From Arabidopsis thaliana (taxonomy: Eukaryota; Streptophyta; Magnoliopsida; Brassicales; Brassicaceae): DNA of 64,000 nt. The translations under genes were made by a program, and so were the position numbers. The stretch covers positions 11,215,151-11,279,150 of the forward strand of contig NC_003071.7 in the NCBI RefSeq assembly GCF_000001735.4, read 5' to 3'. Under the pieces are notes generated by a model, which was not told the DNA's origin, did not search any database, and saw only the letters and a list, made by a program, of their open reading frames with translations. Numbering within the stretch: position 1 is the first letter of the stretch; every line of letters starts with the position of its first letter. Positions 1-13,936 of this stretch are shown here, one piece after another.

Positions 1-172
1 TACGTTACACTTTTTATTATCATTTGCTGTACAACGTTAATATTTTTAACCATTTCTGCAATTGTTTACCTCTTTTTCATCCGCAAATTTCTAATTAAAT
101 TATATGTTGAATGTTCATAGCCATAATAATAATTTGTCCAACGGAGATAAGACGCCTCTGGTGTTATCCCCA

Positions 173-1330
173 ATGTCGTCACTCCACGCTACCGTGAGCC
201 TCCCACTGTTCTCCAACTCAAACCACAAAAAGCTAACGTGCGCAGCTACATTATCACCTCCGCCATGGAAACAGAGCCGGCGAGTTATCTCCGTCTCCTT
301 TTTTCTCTCCCGTCTCCTCCTCCTCCCTAACGGTACACGCATCTCTCTTCAAATTCACCAATCCGATTCTCAATTTCACGAACTCGATTTTCAATATCAC
401 CAATTCGACTTTTGTTCATTTCAAATTTGGTTATTTATATGTTGATGATGATGATCAGATGCTATGGCTGGTGGCTTAATGGATAAATTGGATAAATACG
501 TCAAGAGGTAACATTAAATCGTCTCCGATGCTTATTCCTTTGAATTCTGAAGTTAGATTTTGAAATGTTTGGTGAATTATCTAAAACTTAAAACCAGTTA
601 TTGAATAGGAAGAAACTTGATCCACTTGAAGCATATGTACCACCAGTGATTCTAGCTCAGTTACAAATCCAGGATCTTGGTAAAATTTCTCTGTTTTTTT
701 GTTACACATTTGTTCTTAAAACTCTTGCTATATAAAACTTACACTCATGTTTATTTATGATGTTGGAGAGGGATTTTTGAATGTGGAGAAACCTGAATTT
801 GAGGCGTGTAGACGCCAATTGCGGTCTGGTCCTGCTAGCTCTCTTCGTGTAAACATTCGAGCTGTAAGTTTTTAAAGCTCACTTGATGTCACTCATTTGG
901 TTTCTGTTTGATGATGAAATGTGTAATGCAAACTCTTTCAGGTTGCTCAGTATGCTTCAGATGATGGTTTCTCCAAAACCGCCACTGATGATGTTGATCG
1001 ATGTTTAAGGTACCGACAATGTTTGAATGAATGATGATGACCTTTGCGTGTGTAATTTATGTTGGCTTTTCCTTCTATAGAGCATTGGAAGAACTGGATT
1101 CGTTGTTTCTACGTGCGTCGAGGAAAGATTCAAATGCAACTGTTGTATTGATGAAGTCACAGCTTGGAACAGCGTTAACCGCACTGGACAGTCTTCTACA
1201 AACAGTTCCTTCTCAAGTGCTTGATAAAGGGAAAGCTATGGTGGAAGTCTACAGATCAGCATCTGAAGAAGATGCGGGAAGTGATGATTTAGAATCCTCT
1301 GAGATAAAGCAGCTCCAGTCCATACTGTGA
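173..1330 (+). CDS. Plastid protein of unknown function, probable thylakoid-lumen (Tat) cargo
   Basis: Six exons join in frame: 173-332, 459-507, 609-679, 769-863, 942-1009 and 1081-1330, giving 230 aa. An in-frame upstream ATG at 104 would add 23 aa; I prefer 173 because the protein then opens with MSSLHATVSLPLF, rich in Ser and basic residues like a transit peptide. After it comes an Arg-Arg pair (RRVISVSFF), a hydrophobic stretch and DAMA, which together look like a twin-arginine lumen signal with an A-x-A cleavage site. The A-x-A site exists only after splicing of exon 1 to exon 2. The mature part is a small, mostly helical, charged protein with no catalytic motif that I can see. From gene order this should be At2g26340. 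The function is unknown to me; the gene model is firm, the lumen address is inference. Confidence 0.85.
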
Positions 1331-1794
1331 GAGGGGAGGTCACAGGACTATTACTATCCAAAAACAGTTGTTAATCTTACAGCATTGGTATCAAAAACTC
1401 TTCTGATTCAGTGTATATCATGTATTGTTAACTTCAATTGATGCATATATTAAAACCAGAATAGTTTGCTGCTAAAGTCGGCGAGGTGACATGATCCACA
1501 TCCACTTACCGGTTCTACCAATGCAACATCTGCTACACATAACCGCATACGTATACTGGAGTAATCTTATCTAGCTTATTTCCGCTGGGTGATGACACGC
1601 TCATATATCTCTATCAATTGTTAAACCCTTTCATATAAGACATCTTTATGTTTAAGATTTCCATCTAGGAGGATTAACAAATTGCGGAGCAAAATCACTC
1701 TTGAGTTCTTAAGAGTTACTCTCGATTTTGATATCTTTCTATATCTCCAAGAAACAAGGGTTGTCTGAACTCAATGTTCAGTTTGTATGATTAA
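1331..1794. other. Spacer: 3' flank of the plastid protein gene
   Basis: The first part is presumably the 3' UTR of the upstream gene. I see no open frame with coding character and no RNA gene. The stretch ends at the MITE that starts at 1795. Confidence 0.5.
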
Positions 1795-2246
1795 GGTGTC
1801 GTTCGTTTGATCAGTTGACTGATGCATCTAGATGCAGATGATAACTGATGTTCGTTTGAACACAATATAACAGAATAGTTTGATACATCAGTTGGCTGAG
1901 TTTATAAAACTCATTCAAAAAAATTAAAATATTTAGCTGACTTTGATCGGTGCATCTAGATGCATCAGCTGCAGTCAAAAATGGTAAATCTCTAAAATAC
2001 TCCTTTAAAATTTGAAGAATTACACTAAAATAAATATATGTCCTTTTTAGTCATTTGGTACATTATGCATTCAGATGCAGATGCACATTGTTAAAAAACA
2101 ATTCAAACGAACACATCTGCATTCAAATGATTCATCCAGATGCACTATCAACTTCAGAAACGAACATCATCCAAATGATGCATCTGAATGGATCTTCTGG
2201 ATGGATCACCCAGAGGCACTACCTAACTGATTAAACGAACAACACC
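1795..2246. mobile_element. PIF/Harbinger (Tourist)-like MITE, 452 bp
   Basis: The left end reads GGTGTCGTTCGTTTGATCAG and the right end is its near-perfect reverse complement (about 25 bp with few mismatches). Both ends are flanked by TAA (1792-1794 and 2247-2249), the three-base target duplication typical of PIF/Harbinger elements. There is no open reading frame, so the element is non-autonomous. The interior is unusual: variants of GATGCATCTAGATGCA and its complement recur many times, making it largely self-complementary. It lies between two convergent genes, downstream of both. Confidence 0.8.
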
Positions 2247-2616
2247 TAACATTTTAAAATGGTATTGTGCCTAATATGAGATTTTCTTGTCTTGTAATAG
2301 ATCTCCAATTGAGATTATTATATGTAATATAGAATGTGAAAGACCACCTAACATCTCCAACTCTTTTTAATGAAATGTAAAACAACAAACCTCTGTGGTT
2401 TCTGCACTAAATATCATAGAGAAAAAGGTAGGCATGGGATCGAGAATGATGTCAGAAATATATTTATTCTGTCTTCTCTCATAACTTGTTGATCTTACTC
2501 AAAAAGTCTGAAGCCGAAGCAGATTCCATTCCTGTAGCAGATGCACTGTCCTTAGGTGTCACTGTCTTAGCTGCTTTGCCTTTCTGCAGTGCCTGTCTTT
2601 GTTGATCCCATTGTGC

Positions 2617-5265
<2,649 letters not shown>

Positions 5266-5537
5266 CGTTTCTTTTTTTTCGTGGATCGATGAACTTGCCG
5301 AATGATGTTTTTTATTCGGCCTTTGATATTTTTTTTTAATTCAAAGGAAAAATAAATATTTGCAAATGTATCGATGCCATTTATATATGAGATCAATAAT
5401 ATTTTATTAATTATAATCTTTTTAATTATTTTTATGATCAAATATTTGTCTATATTAAGCAGTATTTTGTAATAGTCAATCGATTCGGGTGAGCTGATTA
5501 GTTTTTTAGAATACATGATGTTAAGTAAATTATGTTA
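5266..5537. promoter_or_regulatory. PEX10 5' flank
   Basis: AT-rich spacer just upstream of the PEX10 start. It should hold the PEX10 promoter, but no TATA box at a convincing distance can be singled out. It ends at the left target-site copy (5523-5537) of the retroelement insertion. Confidence 0.4.
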
Positions 5538-6343
5538 AAAATAAATCCGAGCAAAGTGTTTCCATAATTAAATTATTAAAGGAGATATTAACCTTGACGA
5601 AAACTTTCTCTCTTCTCTCTCAAAAACTTTTGAGAGAGAGAGTTTGTTTTTTTGGTAAAGTCCGATCGTGATCTCATATGCATGTTCTATCCTCGCCGTC
5701 CGGTTTATCCGGCTCCTGTCCAGCATCGACTAGCTTCTAAAGTAGTGTTGGCTGGCTTATGTCTGGCGATTTGCCGTCTTGTTTACGGTGTCTTCGGCCA
5801 GTTTTGGGTTTGTTAAGTTTTTTTGTTTCAATAATCTCATTAGATCTGAGTTGGTGATGATGTTTTAGGTGTTGTGTCACTTAAAGAATGGATTTCTCCG
5901 ACTTGTTTCTTTTGAGCTTTTGGTTTGCAGAAATCTTTCCAGAGACATAAGGAAAGAAGAATCTTTCGAAGCATATTATGATTGCCTTAAAGCTGTTAGT
6001 TTCTTTTTGGAGTTTCGATTAGCTTAGCAACGGTGACAAACAAAGGATTCAACGACCGATTATATTTCGGCGATAATCTTCTCACCGAAATCGATGCTCA
6101 ACGGCGAAGGTTGATGTCGGAAATCTTTCGATTACTCATCCAGCATGTGTCGTGGTTGTATCCAGTTGCTGACACGTGGGCTTAGGTGGAGTACAAACAA
6201 ATTTTCTTATGCAGTATGCGGTTATCCGATAGGCTCTTGTTGGGCCTCAAATATTTCTGTAAACTTTTCGTGGGGCTTTTAGTGTAGCCCGTGTATGATC
6301 GGGTTACGTTTAATACAATACTACACTTGAGAAAAAAAAAAAG
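5538..6343 (+). mobile_element. Non-LTR (LINE-like) retroelement fragment with A-tail and 15-bp target duplication
   Basis: The 15-mer AAGTAAATTATGTTA occurs at 5523-5537 and again at 6344-6358. The second copy directly follows an A-rich tail (A11 at 6332-6342) preceded by GTTTAATACAATACTACACT. Target duplication plus 3' poly(A) and no terminal repeats is the signature of target-primed reverse transcription. The body (about 806 bp) is much more GC-rich than its surroundings and keeps no long open frame, so it is probably a 5'-truncated LINE 3' end. A retrotransposed cellular transcript is the alternative. It sits between the divergent promoter of PEX10 and the 3' end of the mitochondrial carrier gene. 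Confidence 0.75.
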
Positions 6344-6452
6344 AAGTAAATTATGTTATTTTTGTAGAATATATTTTTTTTTCTCAAGATTTAGAATACA
6401 TAAACATGAAATAAATTATTATAACACAAAATGTTGGTCTAGTTTTCCAATC

Positions 6453-8010
6453 TTACTCACTATGCACTGATTGATTCAGAGGTGTGATCATAGCCTTTTG
6501 AAGAAGTTCATAGCCAGCTAAGTTCAAGGCTCCGAGAGGAGCAGTCCAGAAAAACCTTGGAACAGCTCCTTTGTAGAAAGCAAGAGGACCCTCATGTGTG
6601 AGAATTGAATAAGCAGCCATCAACATCGACAATTCCACGCCTTGTGGAGCCGTCATCATTCTTGTTTTAATCACATCGAATGGCGTTGTTAAAACTGCAG
6701 TGAAACCACCGGACAAGGCTCCAACCGCGATGGCTTCCCACGGCTCCAACTCTCTTCCTAATTGTCTCTCCACCACCTGTGAAACTCAATCGCAACCACG
6801 TCTTATTAATTACACAAAGACATGTCATTGTTCTGTTCTATCATGATTACCTTCTTTGATTGGTTGTAAAGTCCCATGCCAGCAACGTAGAAGGGAACCT
6901 CACGTAGAAGGGTAACACCGGTCCCACGAAAGAGTCCTTTGAGCCCTTCTTGATGCCAAGTCGAAACTGTAGCTTCCACTATGTTATCAAACTGGTTGGC
7001 TTGTAACCGTTGTTTCAACACTTCACACGGTATTCGCAACGTTGTCCCCAATACCGTACCAATAAAAGACGCGATTGACTGAACCTAAAATAATCAAGAA
7101 GCAAAAAAATTCAAAGAACGAAACATTATGTAGCAATAAAGTTGGCAATGAGCTTTTTACAATTACTAACTTGAATATCAAGAAGAGTAGGAGCAACGAG
7201 CGGTAACGCAAGTTTACTTGCTTCATATATACTTGTTCGTAAACCATGACTGAAAAATGTTTAAACAAGAGATGAAATCATGATAATGCTTATAACCAAT
7301 AACCACAAGGCAAAGCATAAGAGATGAAACCTAGCAAATTGACCAACAACAGCCGGAATCGAGCCTTTGTATAAACCTCGAGCACCAATCTCTGGAATCT
7401 TTGACAATATTTCGAGAAACGACAATGTAGTTGATGCTTGAACTTGTGTCTTAATGATCCAAGACAAATGTAAGTAATCAGAACAATCTCATAAACACAA
7501 AAGAAGAACCTGAAATGAAATTACCATTATACCTTGACAGTATCCACTGGATGCATCAAAAAAGCAGAGAAAGCACATGAGATTCCTCCAGCTAATGCAG
7601 ATTTAAGAAGATGACCAACATCTAATCCAACTCTTGTCCTAACAAAACATGTAGTTTAGACACAAATGTTTTAAAGAAAAACAGTATCTACAAGGTTCTT
7701 GTCCTCACCCAGTATCAAAGTTCTTGCCTTTAGCAACAGCTTCATTGATCAATGGAGCAATTTCATTGGATCTTGAAGTAAAATTTCCAACTTTTGCAAA
7801 ATTTAAGCTAACTATAAAGCTACACGCATCTGAATTCGATTTTCTACGGAAACAAGAGTCAAGCTTTTGAGAATTTAGAAACAACAAATCATTGAGAATA
7901 GAGAGAAGGAGAGATTCAGGTGATACATGTTTCCTCTTCGGAGCTTTATTCACCATTGTTGATTTCAGTGGATCTGTGGATAAACCTTGAAAACTAACTC
8001 TGTTCTTCAT
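6453..8010 (-). CDS. Mitochondrial carrier family protein (SAM-carrier-like)
   Basis: Six exons (8010-7709, 7638-7533, 7449-7331, 7249-7171, 7084-6851, 6776-6453) give 387 aa. Three tandem carrier repeats are visible with the family signature P-x-D-x-[VI]-K: HPVDTVK at the end of exon 2, the degenerate IPCEVLKQRL in exon 5, and TPFDVIKTRM in exon 6. The first about 100 residues are basic and non-homologous, possibly an organelle targeting extension. The protein most resembles the S-adenosylmethionine carrier branch, such as the SAMTL-type At2g35800. That substrate is inference, since the second motif departs from consensus (Cys-Glu in place of the usual Asp context). From gene order this is At2g26360. 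Confidence 0.92.
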
Positions 8011-9485
8011 CCGTCATTAGAGGAAAACAGAAGAGTGATTTAAGTGAGATTAGTCAACGTTTGATCCAAATAGTGGTTTTGATTATCGAATTAAGCCATT
8101 TTTGTTAGTCTTTGTTTAAAGTATTAGTAATTTAGTATACAACAACAACGCATATGAGGTGTTCGACGAAATGACTGTGTTAAAACAAATTGAGATGTGG
8201 GACTGAAACAAAACTAGAGGTAACTATTTTAACCAAAGATGTCAAAATGAGTAACCTTACCCAAACCCACATGGATTTGAGATTTTAATAGACGAGTTTG
8301 ACCCAACCCATGTATTTATATAAGTTGAATTTATATACTCAAATCCACAACCATAAAATTTATTGGTTTAATTGGTTATATTGATATCTAGATAAAAATA
8401 AAAGAAAAATTTATAAGTAATAAAAATCTAAAAAACATATTATAATAAAACCAAGAAAAAATTTCAGTAACAAATTAAAAAATATCTAGATATTAAAAAA
8501 AAAAAACATCTTAAAATCCTAAAGTCCTAAAACCACAAATCCAAAAAAACACAAAATCATATATATATATATCATAAAACATGTTATTCATGCCTACTAT
8601 TTTTATAGTCTATTAGATTAAAATATTTTGCTTAATTAGTGGACCGAATCAAAGTAATATCCAGATATATTTATATGCTTCGTTAAAAGCGAGATTTTAG
8701 AATATGACTTTAGATGTCATTTGTATTTTTAACCAAAATATAAATAAAATGTCATTGGTATTGCCAACTATGACCAAATTCTTCAATTCACAGGCATGTG
8801 TGAGTTCATGTCGAAGAAATTAAAGATTCACCTATTTAACCGGTGGTGCATCTCAAAGTGGGGAAACAAAAACCTCTAATAATGAAAGTATTTGCCAGGT
8901 TGTGTTTAGCTTCGACCATGTGGTTCGGGTATGGTTTATTTTATTTTATTACTATTTCATCTTATCTCAAAAATAAGATTTGTATGCCATGTTGCGTTAA
9001 CGTTGACCATTTAGTTCCCCAGTATATGGTTTAAGCGCAATGTATATCTATGCATACATTTTTGTTTTTTCGGTTTGTGATCGGTTTTAAATTTTGTATG
9101 ATGCTAATAACAGTTGTGTTTTGGAAATCACGCCGAACCAACAGACATGGTCGCAGTCAAACAACTCCATCTTTGGGATTTTTTTTTATCTAAAAGAATT
9201 CACGTCCTTGTATATAAAAGGTGGTAATATTTGAAATATTGAGATTTCAGGCAACACTCATTTTTTTAAGATTCTCACGTATAAATTAGGATTATATCAT
9301 ATAGGAATAAGTATAACGTGGAAGATTATTATATAGGGATGAATCATCCACTAGTTAAGCAGAATATTATATTATATAGACTATATAAAATACTAGGCAT
9401 GAATGAATTTAAGCATACGTATTACAGACTTGTTTGTCAAAACAAAACAGGCATTAATCTTTTTTATCTTTCGAAGATATAACCC
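8011..9485. other. Spacer between divergent carrier and ML-domain genes
   Basis: About 1.5 kb of AT-rich DNA that should contain both divergent promoters. No coding exon, terminal repeat or RNA gene was recognised. On the right a TATA box precedes the ML gene. Confidence 0.5.
9382..9389 (+). promoter_or_regulatory. Probable TATA box of the ML-domain gene
   Basis: TATATAAA lies about 100 bases upstream of the ATG at 9486, a usual distance for a plant gene with a short 5' UTR. No transcript evidence is available here. Confidence 0.5.
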
Positions 9486-10902
9486 ATGGCGATATCTCAC
9501 GCCCAACCTGTTCTGCTTCTCCTATCATCACTCTATTTCTTATCTGCTTTTGGCGCCGGCGCATACAATTTTGAAAACTGCAAAAGTAAGTATCGTTTTT
9601 GTTAAGTCTTATATTGTTATATAGAACATCAATTCTTGTTACTTGATAAGTCAATTCAATGAAAAGAATATGCCTGAATTTCATAGATTGTGGTTTGCTC
9701 CTATCTCTGTTTTTTGTTTTACCAAATAAATCTTGAACCGGAACTCACATTAGTCGTCAATTCCATAAAACAGAAATAGAGTATTTTGCTACTGTGAAAA
9801 CGTTTATATAGAAAGAACAGATCAATGAAACTATGAAAGTACTCCCATCTATAAAATAACCCAATAATTGTGAAGTATTCACCGAAGACTTTTTTCTTTT
9901 TTTTTTCCTTCAGTGTGGTTTTCGAGAGCCGTGGTGTATAAGTCAAGAACTGAGTATTATAACTAAAATATTGCAGGTCCAGAGTTCCTCCAATATTCAA
10001 AGATAGATCAAACAATTTGAAATCTGATCGAAATTTAAAATAGATTTATCTTTTGTTAATCCTACAAATAAATAAATAAAGAAACACTTACCCCTATGAC
10101 CCTATCATTTGACATACCAAATTTCCAAATAAAGAAATTTAGGATTTATTTTTGTAAGAAATTAGGATGTAGATCCAAGTTTTTTTTTTACCTGCCATGA
10201 CTTACTGATAACTTCTACAATTGTTAACATGCTCTAAATCGGTGCGACTAAAGATGCACCTATTGACTACAATTACGGTATTACGAACGTCACACGTGTG
10301 GAGATCTCTCCATACCCTGTTGGGCCTTACGACGAGCCAACCATTACCATATCCGGCTTTACAAGTGATGATAGTACGTAATATTTTCTATTCTTTTAAT
10401 TGTTTTCATTTATAGTTTCCAATATCTTATCTTGTAAGAAAATATATTTGTGTTTACAGGCTACATCATCTATAGAGCAACTATACATGTGTTGTATAAA
10501 TATGAAAATGTGAATAGCACTATAATAAATTACGACCTCAGTGATGTGATGGGTGAGGATCCATGCTCTATTGAACCTGGCGAAAAATTTGTGTTAACTC
10601 TTTCCAAAGTTCCTGGTTTGCAGTCACTCCCTCATGTAAGTATTTTTTATTTTAATTTTTGGACAAACGGTTTCACTTTGATAAATGTATTTTAAAACCG
10701 AACAATCTAAAAACCACAATAGTATATTTACTTGGTTTGCCTGACGGTTTTTTTTTTCTTTCTTTAAACTAATTAGAAGGATAAGTCCAAGATTGTCATA
10801 TCCCTTGTTGATGAATATGGTGATGACGCTGAAGTGCCACTGCTAAAAATGTGTGTTGAGTTCGATAACCCTGCTCCAACTACAACATCGGTCTCTGCTT
10901 GA
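9486..10902 (+). CDS. MD-2-related lipid-recognition (ML) domain protein, secreted
   Basis: Four exons (9486-9585, 10254-10373, 10460-10635, 10777-10902) give 173 aa. Residues 1-24 form a clear signal peptide (VLLLLSSLYFLSAFGAGA). The rest has the ML-domain pattern of a small beta-sandwich: an early Cys (NFENC), a core strand ending PVGPYDEPTITISG, then EDPCSIEPGEKFVL and a late Cys (LLKMCVEFDNP). ML proteins bind lipids such as sterols or phospholipids in an inner cavity; plant members are vacuolar or apoplastic and some act in nutrient or immune responses. The ligand cannot be read from sequence. The first intron is long (about 670 bp). From gene order this is At2g26370. Confidence 0.88.
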
Positions 10903-11464
10903 TTAAATCCAATTGGCTTATGGAAATATGTTTTCAATTCTTCATATGACACTCCCGTATTACTTGCATTTTTTTTTCCCTTTTCGTGTTGTTCAACAAA
11001 TAAAAGAAATATTGAATTTATAGTTTTATACGACTCTCTCGTTAATTACTAGCATCCTTTTTATATTTCAGTAACTATATAGAAAAAAATTCTAACGCAT
11101 TTGCTAAAAATAAGCTACAACAACAAATCTCTAGCTATGTTTTTATCGCAAATAAGCTACAACAACATAATAAGCTACATTTGCACATGAATAAACGATG
11201 CACGAATCTGTCTCACCTTGTTTTATACGTATAGAGCGCACTTGTTTTCTAGAAACTTTTCCATTATAATTGATTAGTTCAGAAAAAAATTAGAAGATTT
11301 GAAGGTGTTGTGTGGCGATATTCATATACCAAAATCAGTAACACAAAATCAGTAAATAAAGGAACTTAAAGAGAATACGAAAATTAAACAAAGACAAAAG
11401 AAGAATATGGAACTTGTGACACATGAAGTTCAAAAACAATATAACATGACGATGAATGAATCCA
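10903..11464. other. Spacer between convergent ML-domain and LRR genes
   Basis: It holds the 3' UTRs of two convergent genes. The phrase AATAAGCTACAACAACA is repeated near 11110-11175. Nothing else was recognised. Confidence 0.5.
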
Positions 11465-12907
11465 TTAACCTTTACAATGACTTAGCGGGGAGCCGCATAG
11501 ACAGTCGTTGCCGGCAAACACACTTTCTGGAAACTTTGTCACCGGAAGTTTCCCACAAAGATGGTTTTGACTCAAGTTAAGTGTCTTTAATCCGGCCACC
11601 CTCGCCGGCACTTTCCCGAACACTAAGTTCCTTGATAGATCAAGCGTCTCGAGCGTCGTCGAGAAACTTAGCTTCCTCAAATCGAATCGGAGTTTGTTCC
11701 CCGACATTCGAAACTCCCGTAGTTGCTCTGCTCCCTTCAAGAACCTCAGTGGACTCCCTGAGATCTCGTTGTCCGAAAGATCAATGGAAACGTAGAGATC
11801 AGTTTGCCTTGTTTTCCAATCGTCTAAGCTCATCTTGATTCCACATTTAGCCAACTTCAAAGAGCCGAGGATCGACGCTGAGGTCACCCATTCCGGGATT
11901 GTTTCCATGTGAAACTTGTTGTACGACAGATCTAGAGTCAAGATGTAATTCTTCACGTTCAAAACAGGGAATGGATTGGTTAGAAGATTGTGAGAGAGAT
12001 TGATATTAGCAATTTTAGTCAGCTTGGCCAAACTCTTCGGCACGGCTCCAGAGAAACGGTTCTTGGAGAGATCCAGTGTGTCGAGCGCCACGAATCTTGA
12101 TAAATAGCTCGGTATCGACCCCGAGAGATTGTTCTGACCTAGCTCAAGGAACGCAAGAACCGGCGCGAGCGATGCAATCGACGGAGGGAGCTTCCCGGAG
12201 AATCTGTTGCGTGAGAGAGTGAGGATTCGAAGGTTAGTCATTGATTTGAAAATATCCGGGATGGTTCCAGAGAGACGGTTTCCATCGAGATTAAGATTCG
12301 AAATGAGCTTGAGATTAGCAATCCCTAACGGTATTGTTCCGGTTAAGAGATTACCGCCAAGATTTAGGTAGTTTAACCGAGTTAAATTGGATATGGAACT
12401 CGGGATTGAACCGATGAACCGGTTTCCTTTAACGGTTAATGTATCTAAGCGGTTAAGCGCGCCGATGTTGGCTGGAAGAGGACCAGAGAGACGTGTATTC
12501 TCGAGGTAAACATACTTTAGATGTGGTAATCTGAATAAAAATGGTGGAAATGGTCCTGTGATGTTTTTGAGATTGATAAAGACGACCCCTTCCAAATGCT
12601 GGAGTTTGGCCAGTGACGGAGAGATTGTGCCAGAGAGAAAGATTCCGGCATCGTCGGACTCTATGCGGATAGTGAGTACGACGACACGGTTGCCGTTAGG
12701 GCAACTGACACCGTTCCAAGAGCAGCAATCAGTACCTTTTTTCCAAGTGCTTAGAATACCTGAAGGATCTTTGGTTATACCCGATTTAAAAGCTAATAGA
12801 CCCGCCTCATCATCAGGATGACACGTGGCTGCTGCGGTGGGGTTTAAACACCGGAGAAAGATCACGGCGGTGAAAATGAAGAAGTTGTGGAAAGAACAAG
12901 AGTTCAT
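11465..12907 (-). CDS. Secreted leucine-rich-repeat protein (PGIP/DRT100-like)
   Basis: A single uninterrupted exon encodes 480 aa from MNSCSFHNF. An upstream in-frame ATG at 12949 would spoil the signal peptide, so 12907 is preferred. The order is: signal peptide (about residues 1-28), an LRR N-terminal cap with DDEAGLLAFKSGI and the paired Cys motif DCCSWNGVSC, about ten to eleven plant extracellular LRRs of the type LxxLxLxxNxLxGxIP, and a C-terminal Cys cap (CLCGSPLSHC). There is no transmembrane segment or kinase, so it is a free apoplastic or wall protein. It belongs to the group containing polygalacturonase inhibitors, FLOR1 and DRT100. Ligand unknown. From gene order this is At2g26380. 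Confidence 0.93.
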   Translation of the reverse strand: MNSCSFHNFFIFTAVIFLRCLNPTAAATCHPDDEAGLLAFKSGITKDPSGILSTWKKGTDCCSWNGVSCPNGNRVVVLTIRIESDDAGIFLSGTISPSLAKLQHLEGVVFINLKNITGPFPPFLFRLPHLKYVYLENTRLSGPLPANIGALNRLDTLTVKGNRFIGSIPSSISNLTRLNYLNLGGNLLTGTIPLGIANLKLISNLNLDGNRLSGTIPDIFKSMTNLRILTLSRNRFSGKLPPSIASLAPVLAFLELGQNNLSGSIPSYLSRFVALDTLDLSKNRFSGAVPKSLAKLTKIANINLSHNLLTNPFPVLNVKNYILTLDLSYNKFHMETIPEWVTSASILGSLKLAKCGIKMSLDDWKTRQTDLYVSIDLSDNEISGSPLRFLKGAEQLREFRMSGNKLRFDLRKLSFSTTLETLDLSRNLVFGKVPARVAGLKTLNLSQNHLCGKLPVTKFPESVFAGNDCLCGSPLSHCKG

Positions 12908-13936
12908 GGTAGTGAATTTTATTTTTTGTAGTGAGGTTGAGAGAAGCAATTAGCAAACTGATAGCTAATTAGTCTAAAGAGAGATTAGACTCGACACCAA
13001 TTAATATCAAATAGTCAAAGTTGACCCATTTGGACCAATCCATTTGCGCGTAACGATTAATACAGTGTAAAGATAATTAAATAACAGTATAAAACGTGAC
13101 AAAAATAAAAACTATATAGCATAATAACTACCAATTATCTTTTGTCAAAAGGTTGTTTTGACAAAAAGGGTCTTTTGACATTATTTAAGATTATTTAGTA
13201 TTTTATAGGAGGGATGTTTAATATTGACCGTTATAGGTTATAAACTCTGTAGAAAAAAGTATTCTTAGTAGTGACTTTTTGGTAAGATAATCCTTTTAAA
13301 TGGTACTAATATAATGGGACAACATTTGGCATGTGGGAAAAGAAATATACAAATGAATGCTAAAAGGTACCGCTAGAGCCTAGAAGTTCAATATACAAAT
13401 GAAAGAATATCAATAAAAGAAACCGAGGATAAAGCAAAAGAGAAAGGAGAGATGAATATTAAAACGCTAATTCATGATGTAGAATGTAGATGATGGCAAT
13501 GTTCTCACCAAGATTGTCTGCCTTAAAGTCGGAAAAAGGTAGATTCGACGTAAACCCATATTTTGATAAAGGTTTATAAGACCAATATGCCATAGATTTA
13601 AAAATGATTCGGGATATATAAAAATGCAGAGAATATGTGTAATCTATTTGCTGAGATTTTCAAGATAAATTGCTCCGGATTGTAGTTCATTTGATAGAAA
13701 ATGAGGACAATGGTTTCTAGACAAGAACGTACACTATTAGAACTTACACAAAGCAATAAAAAGAAGAAGAAGCAAACTTAGTTTCACCAAACCATAAATA
13801 TAGACAAAATACAACAAACATATTTCATAATGTTTTCTCCAGCTAAGTAGGAGACACAATGGAAAAGCACACTAAGACCACGGGGTTTCCTACATTATTG
13901 CAAACCGAACAACGCTCATCACACGACATAGTTCAA
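12908..13936. other. Spacer upstream of the LRR gene and downstream of the serpin gene
   Basis: AT-rich. It contains a short palindrome-like motif at 13143-13180 (TGTCAAAAG paired with CTTTTGACA). No coding exon or transposon ends were recognised. Confidence 0.45.

Noticed and set aside
13143-13180. Terminator or foldback element
   Set aside because: The 9-base palindrome arms are short and no flanking duplication is seen; such matches are expected by chance in AT-rich DNA.
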